A DNA stretch of 64,000 bases from Geobacteraceae bacterium (GTDB lineage: Bacteria; Desulfobacterota; Desulfuromonadia; Geobacterales; Geobacteraceae), in the NCBI GenBank assembly GCA_009773645.1, contig WSYB01000006.1:62001-126000 (forward strand), read 5' to 3'. Of the stretch, positions 39,157 through 49,181 are shown one piece after another. Under the pieces are notes generated by a model that saw only the letters and a program-made list of their open reading frames with translations, was not told where the DNA came from and ran no database searches. Positions within the stretch are counted from its first letter, which is position 1; every line of letters begins with the position of its first letter. The translations under genes were made by a program, and so were the position numbers.

Positions 39157-39271
39157 GGGTCACCCCCTTTTTTTGAGCCGGCAGGCTCCCGGGCTTTTTA
39201 AATTCCTATAAAAACATTGACTAATTGCAGGGCAAGTGCTAAAAAATATAGCTTTGTTTATCAAAATGTAA

Positions 39272-40552
<1,281 letters not shown>

Positions 40553-40558
40553 GCATTC

Positions 40559-40644
40559 GGAGGGATGGCCGAGTGGTTTAAGGCGGCGGTCTTGAAAACC
40601 GTTGAACGAAAGTTCCGTGGGTTCGAATCCTACTCCCTCCGCCA
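40559..40644 (+). tRNA. tRNA-Ser(UGA)
   Basis: Acceptor GGAGGGA pairs with TCCCTCC, encoded CCA; long variable arm typical of class II; anticodon loop CTTGAAA gives TGA. Starts 6 bp after the serS stop. Confidence 0.96.
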
Positions 40645-40650
40645 TCAAAA

Positions 40651-40717
40651 CAGTTCTAAGTTCTACGTTCTAGGTTCAAGGTTCAAAACGTAGAACATAG
40701 AACGTAGAACGTTGAAC
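40651..40717 (+). repeat. heptamer-type repeat block between two tRNA-Ser genes
   Basis: Contains successive 7-base units GTTCTAC, GTTCTAG, GTTCAAG, GTTCAAA and their reverse complements GTAGAAC, ATAGAAC, GTAGAAC, GTTGAAC. The two halves can fold on each other. No coding potential. Similar repeat blocks are found scattered between genes in several bacterial genomes; their role is unknown. Confidence 0.7.
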
Positions 40718-40725
40718 AAGTTTTA

Positions 40726-40818
40726 GGAGAGATGGCCGAGTAGGTCGAAGGCGCTCGCCTGCTAAGCGAGTATACTGGGAAACCGGTATCGAGGGTTCGA
40801 ATCCCTCTCTCTCCGCCA
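40726..40818 (+). tRNA. tRNA-Ser(GCU)
   Basis: Acceptor GGAGAGA/TCTCTCC, encoded CCA, long variable arm, anticodon stem CTCGC/GCGAG with loop CTGCTAA giving GCT. Confidence 0.96.
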
Positions 40819-40866
40819 TTTAATCAACGCCGCAAGGTTTGACATTTTTGCCCCGAGGAGGAAGCG

Positions 40867-41352
40867 GTGAAACAAGCAATAAAGGTTTTGTTTATCGCTA
40901 CGGTGATGCTGGTTGCGGTGGCAGGCTGCAGCAAGAAGGAAGAGAAAAAGGCCGGCGAAGCCGTTTCTCCCTCCGGGCAGGTAACCAAGAAAGAAGCAGT
41001 TGTCGTTGTTCCTGACAGTGTCAAAGGTAAATGGAAGGCGGTGAAAATCGCCATTACCGATAAAGCCGTCAATAAAGAGACAGTCTATACTGTTGATATC
41101 GGATCCTCGTTTCCTATACCCAATTCAAACCTCTCGATCAAGGTGGAGAATTTTCTTCCCCATTTTATGATGGAAGGCACTACGTTGACCTCTCAGTCCA
41201 ATGAGCCGAAAAATCCTGCTGCGCAGGTTAAAATAATGGAGGGGGGTAATGAGATTTTCAAAGGGTGGCTTTTCACTCTCTACCCAACCACTCATGCCTT
41301 CCAGCATCCCAAGTACGGCTTTACCCTTGTGGATTTCGTGCCGGCCGGTTAG
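40867..41352 (+). CDS. DUF2155-type lipoprotein
   Basis: 161 residues starting at GTG 40867 (GAGGAGG upstream). Signal peptide with lipobox VAGC (Cys about 21), then a Lys/Glu-rich linker. The C-terminal domain (about 75-158; FPIPNSNLSIKVENFLPHF, GNEIFKGWLFTLYPTTHAFQHPKYGFTL) matches the DUF2155 pattern of a WLF-containing beta domain. Function unknown. It sits inside the tRNA cluster, 7 bp before tRNA-Arg. Confidence 0.75.
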   Translation: MKQAIKVLFIATVMLVAVAGCSKKEEKKAGEAVSPSGQVTKKEAVVVVPDSVKGKWKAVKIAITDKAVNKETVYTVDIGSSFPIPNSNLSIKVENFLPHFMMEGTTLTSQSNEPKNPAAQVKIMEGGNEIFKGWLFTLYPTTHAFQHPKYGFTLVDFVPAG

Positions 41353-41358
41353 TTGCAC

Positions 41359-41435
41359 GCGCTCGTAGCTCAGCTGGATAGAGCAACGGACTACGAATCC
41401 GTAGGTCGCAAGTTCGAATCTTGCCGAGCGCGCCA
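41359..41435 (+). tRNA. tRNA-Arg(ACG)
   Basis: Acceptor GCGCTCG/CGAGCGC, encoded CCA, anticodon loop CTACGAA giving ACG. Its A34 is the target of TadA, whose gene starts 17 bp downstream. Confidence 0.97.
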
Positions 41436-41452
41436 AAATTTTTCAGGATTAA

Positions 41453-41935
41453 ATGAAAGACGACTCATACTGGATGGGGATCGCGCTTCGCGAGGCTGAA
41501 AAGGCCGGAGACCGGGGTGAGGTCCCCATCGGCGCTGTTGTGGTCAGGGACGGGGTGGCCATCGCCAAAGGCCACAACCTGCGGGAAGCAAACAAGGACC
41601 CTTCTGCCCACGCGGAAATGATTGCCATTCGCAAGGCGGCAAAAAGACTGGGCGACTGGCGGCTGACCGGCACAACCCTATATGTCACGCTGGAGCCGTG
41701 TATCATGTGTGTGGGAGCCATAGTGCTGGCCAGAATCGAGAGGGTGGTGTTCGGCTGTTACGATCCCAAGGCGGGCGCGGCCGGTTCCCTGTATGACCTG
41801 TCAAACGATAAACGGTTAAACCACAGATTCGCCCTGGACGCCGGAGTAAGGGAAGCGGAATGCGCCGCAATTCTCAGTGACTTTTTTGCCGCGTTGCGCG
41901 CCCGGAAGAAACGAGCAATAGCCCTGACGATGTAA
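41453..41935 (+). CDS. tadA: tRNA-specific adenosine deaminase
   Basis: 160 residues. Cytidine-deaminase fold with zinc site H53-A-E55 (SAHAEM) and PCIMC (C83, C86); Glu55 is the proton shuttle. Converts A34 to inosine in tRNA-Arg(ACG). The tRNA gene lies immediately upstream, and no terminator separates them, so they are probably co-transcribed. Confidence 0.97.
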   Translation: MKDDSYWMGIALREAEKAGDRGEVPIGAVVVRDGVAIAKGHNLREANKDPSAHAEMIAIRKAAKRLGDWRLTGTTLYVTLEPCIMCVGAIVLARIERVVFGCYDPKAGAAGSLYDLSNDKRLNHRFALDAGVREAECAAILSDFFAALRARKKRAIALTM

Positions 41936-41940
41936 GCAAC

Positions 41941-42029
41941 GGAGAGATGGCCGAGTGGTCGAAGGCGCCTGACTCGAAATCAGGTATACCCTCCGGGTAT
42001 CTAGGGTTCGAATCCCTATCTCTCCGCCA
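41941..42029 (+). tRNA. tRNA-Ser(CGA)
   Basis: Acceptor GGAGAGA/TCTCTCC, encoded CCA, long variable arm, loop CTCGAAA giving CGA. Starts 5 bp after the tadA stop. Confidence 0.96.
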
Positions 42030-42076
42030 TAAAAACCTTTACAAAGCAAGGTCTATATACTATATTTCCCCTTTGC

Positions 42077-42167
42077 GGAGAGATGTCCGAGCGGCTGAAG
42101 GAGCACGCCTGGAAAGCGTGTGTATGTTAACAGCGTACCGAGGGTTCGAATCCCTCTCTCTCCGCCA
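42077..42167 (+). tRNA. tRNA-Ser(GGA)
   Basis: Acceptor GGAGAGA/TCTCTCC, encoded CCA, long variable arm, anticodon stem CACGC/GCGTG with loop CTGGAAA giving GGA. Confidence 0.96.
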
Positions 42168-42270
42168 GAATTTAAACATCGTTCAGATGGTTGAATCATT
42201 TAATACTGCCGGTTAAAGTCGGGGCAGCCCGCTTTGCAAACAACCTGCAAATCTCCGCAGTTTGTGACTT

Positions 42271-42396
42271 GCGGATACAACTGATAGCTGGGTCCCGCGC
42301 AACGGAAGGTTATGAACCCCGTCAGGTCCGGAAGGAAGCAGCGGCAGTAACCGAATCCGTGTGCCGCGGGGTCGCCCAGCTATCAGTTGTATCCGC
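42271..42396 (+). ncRNA. ffs: signal recognition particle RNA, small bacterial (4.5S) type
   Basis: The conserved SRP domain IV core GTCAGGTCCGGAAGGAAGCA is at about 42319-42338, flanked by pairing arms. The outer stem is unusually long: a perfect 22-bp inverted repeat at 42271-42292 and 42375-42396 (GCGGATACAA... / ...TTGTATCCGC). The mature RNA is probably nearer 100 bases, so the ends given include possible processing arms. Located just upstream of dnaX, as in many bacteria. Confidence 0.92.
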
Positions 42397-42462
42397 AAAA
42401 TCCCCGTTTTATTGCCCTTCCTTCAAACCTGTTAACTGAAAACGCAGTGGGGTTTTGATTCC

Positions 42463-44196
42463 TTGTCTTATCTCGTTTTAGCCAGAAAATGGAGGCCTCA
42501 GACCTTTGGCGATCTGATCGGTCAGGAGCATGTCAGCCAGACCCTGAAAAACGCCATAGATTCAGGCAGAGTTGCCCATGCCTTCCTTTTTACCGGTGCA
42601 CGAGGGGTAGGGAAGACCAGTTCGGCCCGCATTCTGGCCAAGGCGTTGAATTGCGAGCAGGGGCCCACGCCCGAGCCGTGCAATACTTGTTCTGCCTGTG
42701 ATGAAATCACTGCCGGCAACTCGGTTGATGTCTTTGAAATTGACGGCGCTTCCAATACCAGTGTGGATGATGTCCGAGAACTGCGGGACAACATCAAATA
42801 TCTCCCCTCACGGTGTCGATTCAAGATATTCATCATCGATGAAGTCCACATGCTTTCTACGAGCGCCTTTAACGCCCTGCTGAAAACCCTTGAAGAACCA
42901 CCCCCCCATGTTAAATTTATCTTTGCCACCACCGAGCCTCATAAGGTACCCATTACCATACTGTCGCGTTGCCAGCGCTTTGATTTCAAACGGATTCCGC
43001 TCCCCATGATCGTGGCCCGTCTGCGCCACATCGTTGACCGGGAAAACGTTACCATAACCGATGCCGCCCTGACCATGGTCGCCCGCAAGGGGGACGGAAG
43101 TATGCGGGACTCTCTTTCCACGCTGGATCAGGTACTGGCCTTTTGTGGCGAGAGTGTCGGCGATGAAGAGGTTGTCACCCTCCTGGGGGTCGTAGACCGG
43201 CGGCTTTTGCTTGAAACCTCCCGTATGGTCTTTTCCAGGGACTGCCGGGCCGTCCTCGACATAGTGAAGCGTGTTGACGCCTTCGGCTACAATATGCGCC
43301 ACTTTTGCCAGGAACTGATCGACCATTTCAGGAATATAACCCTGCTGAAGGCGGTTGGAGAGTCCGCTGACCTGTCGGATCTCTCCGAAGGTGAACTGAC
43401 GGAAATAACGACACAGCTGGCTGCCCCCGCTCTTTCCGACCTGCAGCGGCACCTTTCGATACTCCTCAAGGCGGAAAGCGAAATGGCCCATTCAACCTTT
43501 CCCCGGCTGGTCCTGGAAATGGCATTGATGAAGATGGCCACGATGGTTCCCGTTGTTCCCGTCAATGATATCCTTGAGCGGTTGAAAATCATCGAGGGGA
43601 AAGCTGTCGGCGGCATGATTGCTTCGTCGCAGCCTTCTTGGGAGCAATCTCAGCCTCAGGGGAAGATGCGTGAAATCCGTCCTGACGATTCCGCGCGACC
43701 ATCGAAGGGAACACACACCCCCTCCCCTCCCTCTTCGGCTTCCATTAAGGGAGCAGAGTTGCCGGTGTCTTCACCGGAGGATGAAGCGGCCCGTGAGGTA
43801 GGCAACTGGCCCGGTTTTGTCTCGTTTGTAAAAGGGAAAAAACCGATGCTGGCATCCCTTCTGGAGCATGGCCGGCCTCTCAAGGTTTCCACCACGCTGC
43901 TGGAAATAGGTTTTTCGGCCGGTTCCTTCGAGTTGAAACAGGTCCAGGACCCTGATGCCATGGCGGAGCTGAAGGCGCTTGCGCACGGCTATTTCCGGAA
44001 GGAAACGGGGATCAGGCTTGTATCGCTCACAGGAGCGCCAGGGGATGTGCCGCCAACGCTCTCGGAAAAAAAAAGCCTTGAGGAGGCCAACCGGTTGCGG
44101 AAGGTAACGCAGGATGCAACCGGGCATCCGATGGTCGCCGCGGCGCTGGAGATTTTTGGCGGCACGATCAACGAAGTGGAAGAGGTAAAGAAGTAG
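42463..44196 (+). CDS. dnaX: DNA polymerase III subunits gamma and tau
   Basis: 577 residues starting at TTG 42463 (SYLVLARKWRPQTF is the family N-terminus; no in-frame ATG or GTG fits). Walker A GARGVGKTSS (about residue 45), zinc-module Cys CNTCSAC, Walker B IIDEVHMLS, sensor region SRCQRF. The C-terminal third is less conserved and Ser/Pro-rich before the tau domain. Clamp-loader ATPase. Ribosome site is weak (AGTGGGG). Confidence 0.97.
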   Translation: MSYLVLARKWRPQTFGDLIGQEHVSQTLKNAIDSGRVAHAFLFTGARGVGKTSSARILAKALNCEQGPTPEPCNTCSACDEITAGNSVDVFEIDGASNTSVDDVRELRDNIKYLPSRCRFKIFIIDEVHMLSTSAFNALLKTLEEPPPHVKFIFATTEPHKVPITILSRCQRFDFKRIPLPMIVARLRHIVDRENVTITDAALTMVARKGDGSMRDSLSTLDQVLAFCGESVGDEEVVTLLGVVDRRLLLETSRMVFSRDCRAVLDIVKRVDAFGYNMRHFCQELIDHFRNITLLKAVGESADLSDLSEGELTEITTQLAAPALSDLQRHLSILLKAESEMAHSTFPRLVLEMALMKMATMVPVVPVNDILERLKIIEGKAVGGMIASSQPSWEQSQPQGKMREIRPDDSARPSKGTHTPSPPSSASIKGAELPVSSPEDEAAREVGNWPGFVSFVKGKKPMLASLLEHGRPLKVSTTLLEIGFSAGSFELKQVQDPDAMAELKALAHGYFRKETGIRLVSLTGAPGDVPPTLSEKKSLEEANRLRKVTQDATGHPMVAAALEIFGGTINEVEEVKK

Positions 44197-44277
44197 TGCC
44201 TAGTATAACCGCGTTTTAGTATTAGCAAAAGTTATTAATTAAGAGTAAAATATCGCACATGAAACAGGGGGCAGAAA

Positions 44278-44592
44278 ATGTCGAAAGGTTTGGCGCAGAT
44301 CATGAAGCAGGCCCAGATGATGCAGCAGAAAATGGCAAAATTACAGGAAGAAGCCACCCAGAAGACCGCCGAGGCCACGGCCGGTGGCGGTGTGGTTTCG
44401 GCGATGGTAAACGGCAAAAATCAGATCGTTTCCCTGACCATAAAAAAAGAAGCAGTCGATCCGGAAGATGTTGAAATGCTTCAGGATCTGGTCATGGCAG
44501 CGGTTAACGAAGCCCTTGCCAAGGTCCAAGCCGAAATGGCCGAACAGATGAGTAAGGTGACCGGCGGCCTCAGTATTCCCGGACTATTTTGA
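44278..44592 (+). CDS. ebfC: YbaB/EbfC nucleoid-associated protein
   Basis: 104 residues: MSKGLAQIMKQAQMMQQKMA N-terminal helix, then the DNA-binding beta sheet (GGGVVSAMVNGKNQIVSLTI) and DLVMAAVNEALAKVQ helix. Standard position between dnaX and recR. Confidence 0.97.
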   Translation: MSKGLAQIMKQAQMMQQKMAKLQEEATQKTAEATAGGGVVSAMVNGKNQIVSLTIKKEAVDPEDVEMLQDLVMAAVNEALAKVQAEMAEQMSKVTGGLSIPGLF

Positions 44593-44764
44593 GGATATTC
44601 ATGGCCCGGGGTATGGCCAGGAACAGCCTTTTTCCTGAACAGCACAGGATAATATAGATTGTCTTTAAACGTCCGTGAAATTAAGTAGATAGCAGCTATA
44701 TTTAGTAACAATAAATTTTTTTATTAGTAGTATAATAAAAAATTGTTTTACCTATCGCGAAAAT

Positions 44765-45358
44765 ATGTTATACATTTCAAAATCGTTGACAAAACTTCTT
44801 GGCGAACTGAAGAAACTGCCGGGGGTCGGGGAAAAAACAGCGTTAAGGCTCGCCTTTCATCTCTTGAAATCACCCGCTAATGTGAACGCCCTAGCCGAAA
44901 GCCTCTTGGAAGTCAATAACAAGGTGCGGTTCTGTTCCCTTTGCTTCGGGATTACGGAAGATGATCCCTGCGCCATCTGTACCGGCGACAGAGACGAGTC
45001 GATAATCTGTCTGGTGGAAGAGCCCCAGGACATGCTGGCAATAGAGAGAAGCCAGTCCTTCAAGGGGCATTATCATGTGTTGCAGGGGGCACTCTCTCCG
45101 CTTAACGGGATTACTCCGGCGAATTTGACAATCGCGGAACTGCTCAGGCGTTTTGCACAAGGGAATATCAGGGAAGCGGTGCTTGCCACCAATTTTACCG
45201 TTGAGGGGGAAGCGACGGCCCTTTATCTTACCCGTTTAATAAAGCCTCTCGGCATAAGGGTCACCAGGCTTGCCCACGGCATTCCCACAGGCCAGGATCT
45301 TGAGTACGTTGATGCTGCTACGATGCAGAGGGCGCTGGAAGGGCGTTCCGAGCTGTAA
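44765..45358 (+). CDS. recR: recombination protein RecR
   Basis: 197 residues: N-terminal HhH (LKKLPGVGEKTALRLAFHLL), C4 zinc finger (CSLCFGITEDDPCAIC) and Toprim domain (IICLVEEPQDMLAIE ... ATNFTVEGEATALYL). Loads RecA in gap repair with RecO/RecF. The 170-bp upstream gap is very AT-rich and includes TATAAT at 44731-44736, a possible separate promoter. Confidence 0.98.
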   Translation: MLYISKSLTKLLGELKKLPGVGEKTALRLAFHLLKSPANVNALAESLLEVNNKVRFCSLCFGITEDDPCAICTGDRDESIICLVEEPQDMLAIERSQSFKGHYHVLQGALSPLNGITPANLTIAELLRRFAQGNIREAVLATNFTVEGEATALYLTRLIKPLGIRVTRLAHGIPTGQDLEYVDAATMQRALEGRSEL

Positions 45359-45422
45359 CTGTTTGGGGATTGAAGACTTTGCATAGTCTTTAAGTATTAA
45401 ATACATGAACCAGGAGGAGTTT

Positions 45423-48400
45423 ATGAGTCGCAAAATGGTAACCATCGACGGCAATACCGCTGCCGCCCATGTGGCGCACGCCACCAACGAAGTGATAGCC
45501 ATCTACCCCATTACGCCGTCATCGGTGATGGGGGAGATTTCTGATGAAAAGAGTGCGAAAGGGGAAAAGAACATCTGGGGGACGGTCCCGTCGGTGGTCG
45601 AGATGCAGTCGGAAGGTGGCGCGGCCGGCGCCGTCCACGGTGCCTTGCAGGCAGGAGCCCTGACCACTACCTTTACCGCCAGCCAGGGTCTTCTCCTGAT
45701 GATACCCAATATGTTCAAGATCGCCGGTGAGCTTACTTCAACGGTGTTTCATGTGTCCGCACGCGCCATCGCCGCCCAGGCGCTCTCCATATTCGGCGAC
45801 CATTCGGACGTTATGGCCTGTCGTTCCACCGGCTGGGCCATGCTTTGCTCCAACAATGTGCAGGAGGTCATGGACTTCGCTCTGATTGCCCAGGCAGCCA
45901 CCTTGCGCTCCAGGGTGCCGTTTATCCACTTCTTTGACGGCTTCCGGACCTCCCACGAGGTGCAAAAGGTAGAGGAACTCACTTTCGACGACATGCGGGC
46001 GATGGTCAGCGACGAACTGGTGAACGCCCACCGTGACCGGGCACTTACCCCGGACCGCCCGGTCATGCGCGGTACTGCCCAGAACCCGGATGTTTACTTC
46101 CAGGGACGGGAGACGGTCAATAAATTCTATCCGGCCGCCATCACGATTGTCCAGGAGGAAATGGACAAATTCGCCAAGGTGGCCGGCCGTCAGTACAAGC
46201 TGGTTGACTATGTCGGCGCTCCCGATGCGGAACGGGTCATCATCGTCATGGGCTCCGGCGCCGATACGGTGGAGGAGACGGTGGAAAACCTGACCGCCAA
46301 GGGTGAGAAGATAGGTTTGATCAAGATTCGCCTTTACCGTCCGTTCCCGGTCGATGCCTTCGCCGCCGCTCTTCCCGCCAGTGTGAAAAAGATCGCGGTT
46401 CTCGACCGCACCAAGGAGCCCGGCTCTCTCGGCGAGCCCCTCTACCTCGATGTGCGCACCGCCATCGGTGAAGCGCTGGCAGACCGGAAAACCGCTTTCA
46501 CCAGCTATCCCGCCATCGTCGGCGGGCGCTACGGCCTCGGTTCCAAGGAGTTCACCCCGGCCATGGTCAAGGCGGTGTTCGACACCCTGAAGGACGACCG
46601 GCCGAAGAACCACTTCGTGGTCGGGATCAAGGACGACGTCTGCAACACCAGCCTCGACTTCGACCAGAAATTCACCAATCCCGCTGCCGGCATCTACTCC
46701 GCCATGTTCTACGGGCTCGGTTCGGATGGCACGGTCGGAGCCAACAAGAACTCCATCAAGATCATCGGCGAGCGGACCGACAACAACGCCCAGGCCTACT
46801 TCGTGTACGACTCGAAGAAGGCGGGAAGTGTCACCATCTCCCATCTCCGCTTCGGCAAACGGCCGATCCTCTCCCCGTACCTGATCGATCAGGCCGACTT
46901 CGTCGCCTGTCACAACTTCAGCTTCCTCGAGAAGTACGACATGCTCGCCAAGGCGAAGGAGGAGGCGACCTTCCTCCTCTGCTCCCCGTTTGGCAAGGAC
47001 GAGGTATGGGACAGGATGCCGGTTGAAGTGCAGCAGCAGATCATCGGCAAGAAACTGAAGTTCTACGTCATCAACGCAATCAAGCTGGCCGAGGAGCTCG
47101 GCTTGGGAGCCCGCATCAACGTCATCATGCAGACCGCCTTCTTCAAAATATCCAATATCATCCCGCTGGAGTCCGCCATCGAGGCGATCAAGGATGCCAT
47201 CAAGAAGACCTACGGCAAGGCGGGCGAAAAAGTTGTGGAGATGAACAACAAGTCGGTCGATGTCGCCCTGGAGAACTTCTTCGAGGTGCAGGTACCGGCC
47301 ACGGCGACGAGCAAGCTCAAGAAACCGCCGGTGGTTTCTCCCGACGCACCTGCTTTTGTTCAGGATGTCACCGCCACCATCATCGCCGGCAACGGCGACG
47401 ACCTGCCGGTTTCCAAGATGCCGGCCGACGGCACCTTCCCTACAGCTTCTTCCCGGTACGAGAAGCGGAACATCGCCGTGGAGATCCCGGTGTGGGACGA
47501 GAAGGTCTGCATCCAGTGCGGCATCTGTTCCTTCATCTGCCCCCACGCCACCATCCGCATGAAGATCTACGACCCGTCCCACCTTGCGGCCGCGCCGAAG
47601 ACCTTCAAATCGATCGATGCCTCGGGTAAGGAGTTTGCCGGCAAGAAATTCACCCTGCAGACGGCCCCCGAGGACTGCACCGGTTGCGGCGCCTGCGTCT
47701 TCAACTGCCCGGCCAAAAGCAAGGAAGACCCAAACCACAAGGCGATCAATATGGTGTTCCAAGCACCGCTACGCGAGTCGGAAGCGGAAAACTGGAAGTA
47801 CTTCCTTGACATACCCGATACCGACCCGAAGTTGATCAAGCGGGAGACCCTGAAGGGGAGCCAGCTCATCCCCTCTATGTTCGAATTTTCCGGCGCCTGT
47901 GCCGGCTGCGGCGAGACCCCCTTCCTGCAGCTCCTCTCCCAGCTCTTTGGCGACCGGGCCTTGATTGCAAACGCCACCGGCTGTACCTCCATCTACGGCG
48001 GGAACCTGCCGACCACTCCGTGGGCGCAGCGCAAGGACGGCCGCGGTCCGGCATGGTCCAACTCCCTGTTTGAGGACAACGCCGAGTTCGGGTTCGGCAT
48101 GCGGCTCACCGTTGACAAGTTCAAAGAGGCGGCCACCGAGATACTTACCGAACTGATGGAGTGCGGGTGTAAGGCATGCGGAGAGATGAAGGGGCTCATG
48201 GCAGAGATCAGGAACGCCGACCAGTCCACCCAGGAGGGGATAGAGTTCCAGCGTGCCCGCGTTGAAACCCTGAAGAAAGGACTCGCGTCCTGTACCGAAC
48301 CGTCCGCCAAGCGCCTCATTTCCCTGGCCGACTACCTTGTCAACAAGTCCGTCTGGTGCGTCGGCGGTGATGGCTGGGCCTATGACATCGGCTACGGCGG

Positions 48401-49013
48401 CCTAGACCACGTCATTGCCTCCGGCAGGAACGTGAACCTTCTCGTCCTCGATACAGAGGTTTACTCCAACACCGGCGGTCAGGCATCCAAGTCGACACCG
48501 CTCGGTGCGGTTGCCCAGTTCGCCGCCGGCGGCAAGCCGGTGCCGAAAAAGGACCTTGGCATGCTCGCCATGGCCTACGGCACTGTTTATGTTGCGCGTG
48601 TTGCCCTCTCCAACCCGACTCAGTGCATCAAGGCGTTTCTGGAGGCGGAAGCTTTCGACGGGCCGTCCCTCATCATTGCCTATGCACACTGCATCGCCCA
48701 CGGCATCGATATGACCCGTGCCGTGGACGAACAGAAAAAGGCGGTCGCCAGCGGCTACTGGACGCTCTTCCGCTACAACCCCGAGCTTGCCTGTGAAGGG
48801 AAGAACCCGCTGCAACTGGACAGCAAAACGCCGACCATCCCGTTTGATGAATACGCCCTGGGCGAAAACCGCTACCGTGTCCTCAAGAAAAACAACCCGA
48901 AGGCGGCCGATGCGCTCATGAAGCAGGCTGCAGACTGGAGTGCCCGCCGTTTCGATCTGTACGAGAAGATGGCGGCCATGTCCTTCACGGTCTGTCCGAT
49001 TGACAAAAAATAG
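45423..49013 (+). CDS. nifJ: pyruvate:ferredoxin (flavodoxin) oxidoreductase, single-chain
   Basis: 1196 residues from ATG 45423 (AGGAGGAG upstream; the ATG 45405 frame start lacks one). All domains of the fused PFOR are present: substrate domain (YPITPSSVMGEISDE), CoA domain, EKR region, two ferredoxin clusters (CIQCGICSFICPH and CTGCGACVFNCPAK), the extra cluster Cys (CAGCGE) and TPP domain (GDGWAYDIGYGG, VYSNTGGQASKSTP). Interconverts pyruvate and acetyl-CoA + CO2 with ferredoxin; in Geobacter it works mainly for pyruvate synthesis from acetate. Monocistronic, followed by a strong terminator. Confidence 0.98.
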   Translation: MSRKMVTIDGNTAAAHVAHATNEVIAIYPITPSSVMGEISDEKSAKGEKNIWGTVPSVVEMQSEGGAAGAVHGALQAGALTTTFTASQGLLLMIPNMFKIAGELTSTVFHVSARAIAAQALSIFGDHSDVMACRSTGWAMLCSNNVQEVMDFALIAQAATLRSRVPFIHFFDGFRTSHEVQKVEELTFDDMRAMVSDELVNAHRDRALTPDRPVMRGTAQNPDVYFQGRETVNKFYPAAITIVQEEMDKFAKVAGRQYKLVDYVGAPDAERVIIVMGSGADTVEETVENLTAKGEKIGLIKIRLYRPFPVDAFAAALPASVKKIAVLDRTKEPGSLGEPLYLDVRTAIGEALADRKTAFTSYPAIVGGRYGLGSKEFTPAMVKAVFDTLKDDRPKNHFVVGIKDDVCNTSLDFDQKFTNPAAGIYSAMFYGLGSDGTVGANKNSIKIIGERTDNNAQAYFVYDSKKAGSVTISHLRFGKRPILSPYLIDQADFVACHNFSFLEKYDMLAKAKEEATFLLCSPFGKDEVWDRMPVEVQQQIIGKKLKFYVINAIKLAEELGLGARINVIMQTAFFKISNIIPLESAIEAIKDAIKKTYGKAGEKVVEMNNKSVDVALENFFEVQVPATATSKLKKPPVVSPDAPAFVQDVTATIIAGNGDDLPVSKMPADGTFPTASSRYEKRNIAVEIPVWDEKVCIQCGICSFICPHATIRMKIYDPSHLAAAPKTFKSIDASGKEFAGKKFTLQTAPEDCTGCGACVFNCPAKSKEDPNHKAINMVFQAPLRESEAENWKYFLDIPDTDPKLIKRETLKGSQLIPSMFEFSGACAGCGETPFLQLLSQLFGDRALIANATGCTSIYGGNLPTTPWAQRKDGRGPAWSNSLFEDNAEFGFGMRLTVDKFKEAATEILTELMECGCKACGEMKGLMAEIRNADQSTQEGIEFQRARVETLKKGLASCTEPSAKRLISLADYLVNKSVWCVGGDGWAYDIGYGGLDHVIASGRNVNLLVLDTEVYSNTGGQASKSTPLGAVAQFAAGGKPVPKKDLGMLAMAYGTVYVARVALSNPTQCIKAFLEAEAFDGPSLIIAYAHCIAHGIDMTRAVDEQKKAVASGYWTLFRYNPELACEGKNPLQLDSKTPTIPFDEYALGENRYRVLKKNNPKAADALMKQAADWSARRFDLYEKMAAMSFTVCPIDKK

Positions 49014-49035
49014 GCGTCTGCAATAAGCAGAAAAA

Positions 49036-49072
49036 AAGCTCCGGTAGAGTGTACGCTACCGGAGCTTTTTTT
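49036..49072 (+). terminator. Rho-independent terminator of nifJ
   Basis: 12-bp stem AAGCTCCGGTAG / CTACCGGAGCTT with seven T, about 23 bp after the stop; A-run on the other side. Confidence 0.93.
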
Positions 49073-49110
49073 GTTAAGTTTCGTCCGTAAATGCCGAATT
49101 ATATAAAATC

Positions 49111-49139
49111 TTGAAAGACTTATCCTTTTCTGTTATAAA
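49111..49139 (+). promoter_or_regulatory. sigma-70 promoter of mglBA
   Basis: TTGAAA (49111-49116), exact 17-base spacer, TATAAA (49134-49139), 42 bases before mglB. Confidence 0.7.
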
Positions 49140-49181
49140 AAGTGCGCTGTTCAAATTATGGCACGGCACAAGGAGCGGTCA

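Noticed and set aside
42213..42398. ORFs across the SRP RNA gene
   Set aside because: They simply translate the structured RNA on both strands.
45738..47762. 674-codon open frame opposite nifJ
   Set aside because: Antisense shadow of a highly conserved enzyme; low-complexity His/Asp/Gly-rich translation.
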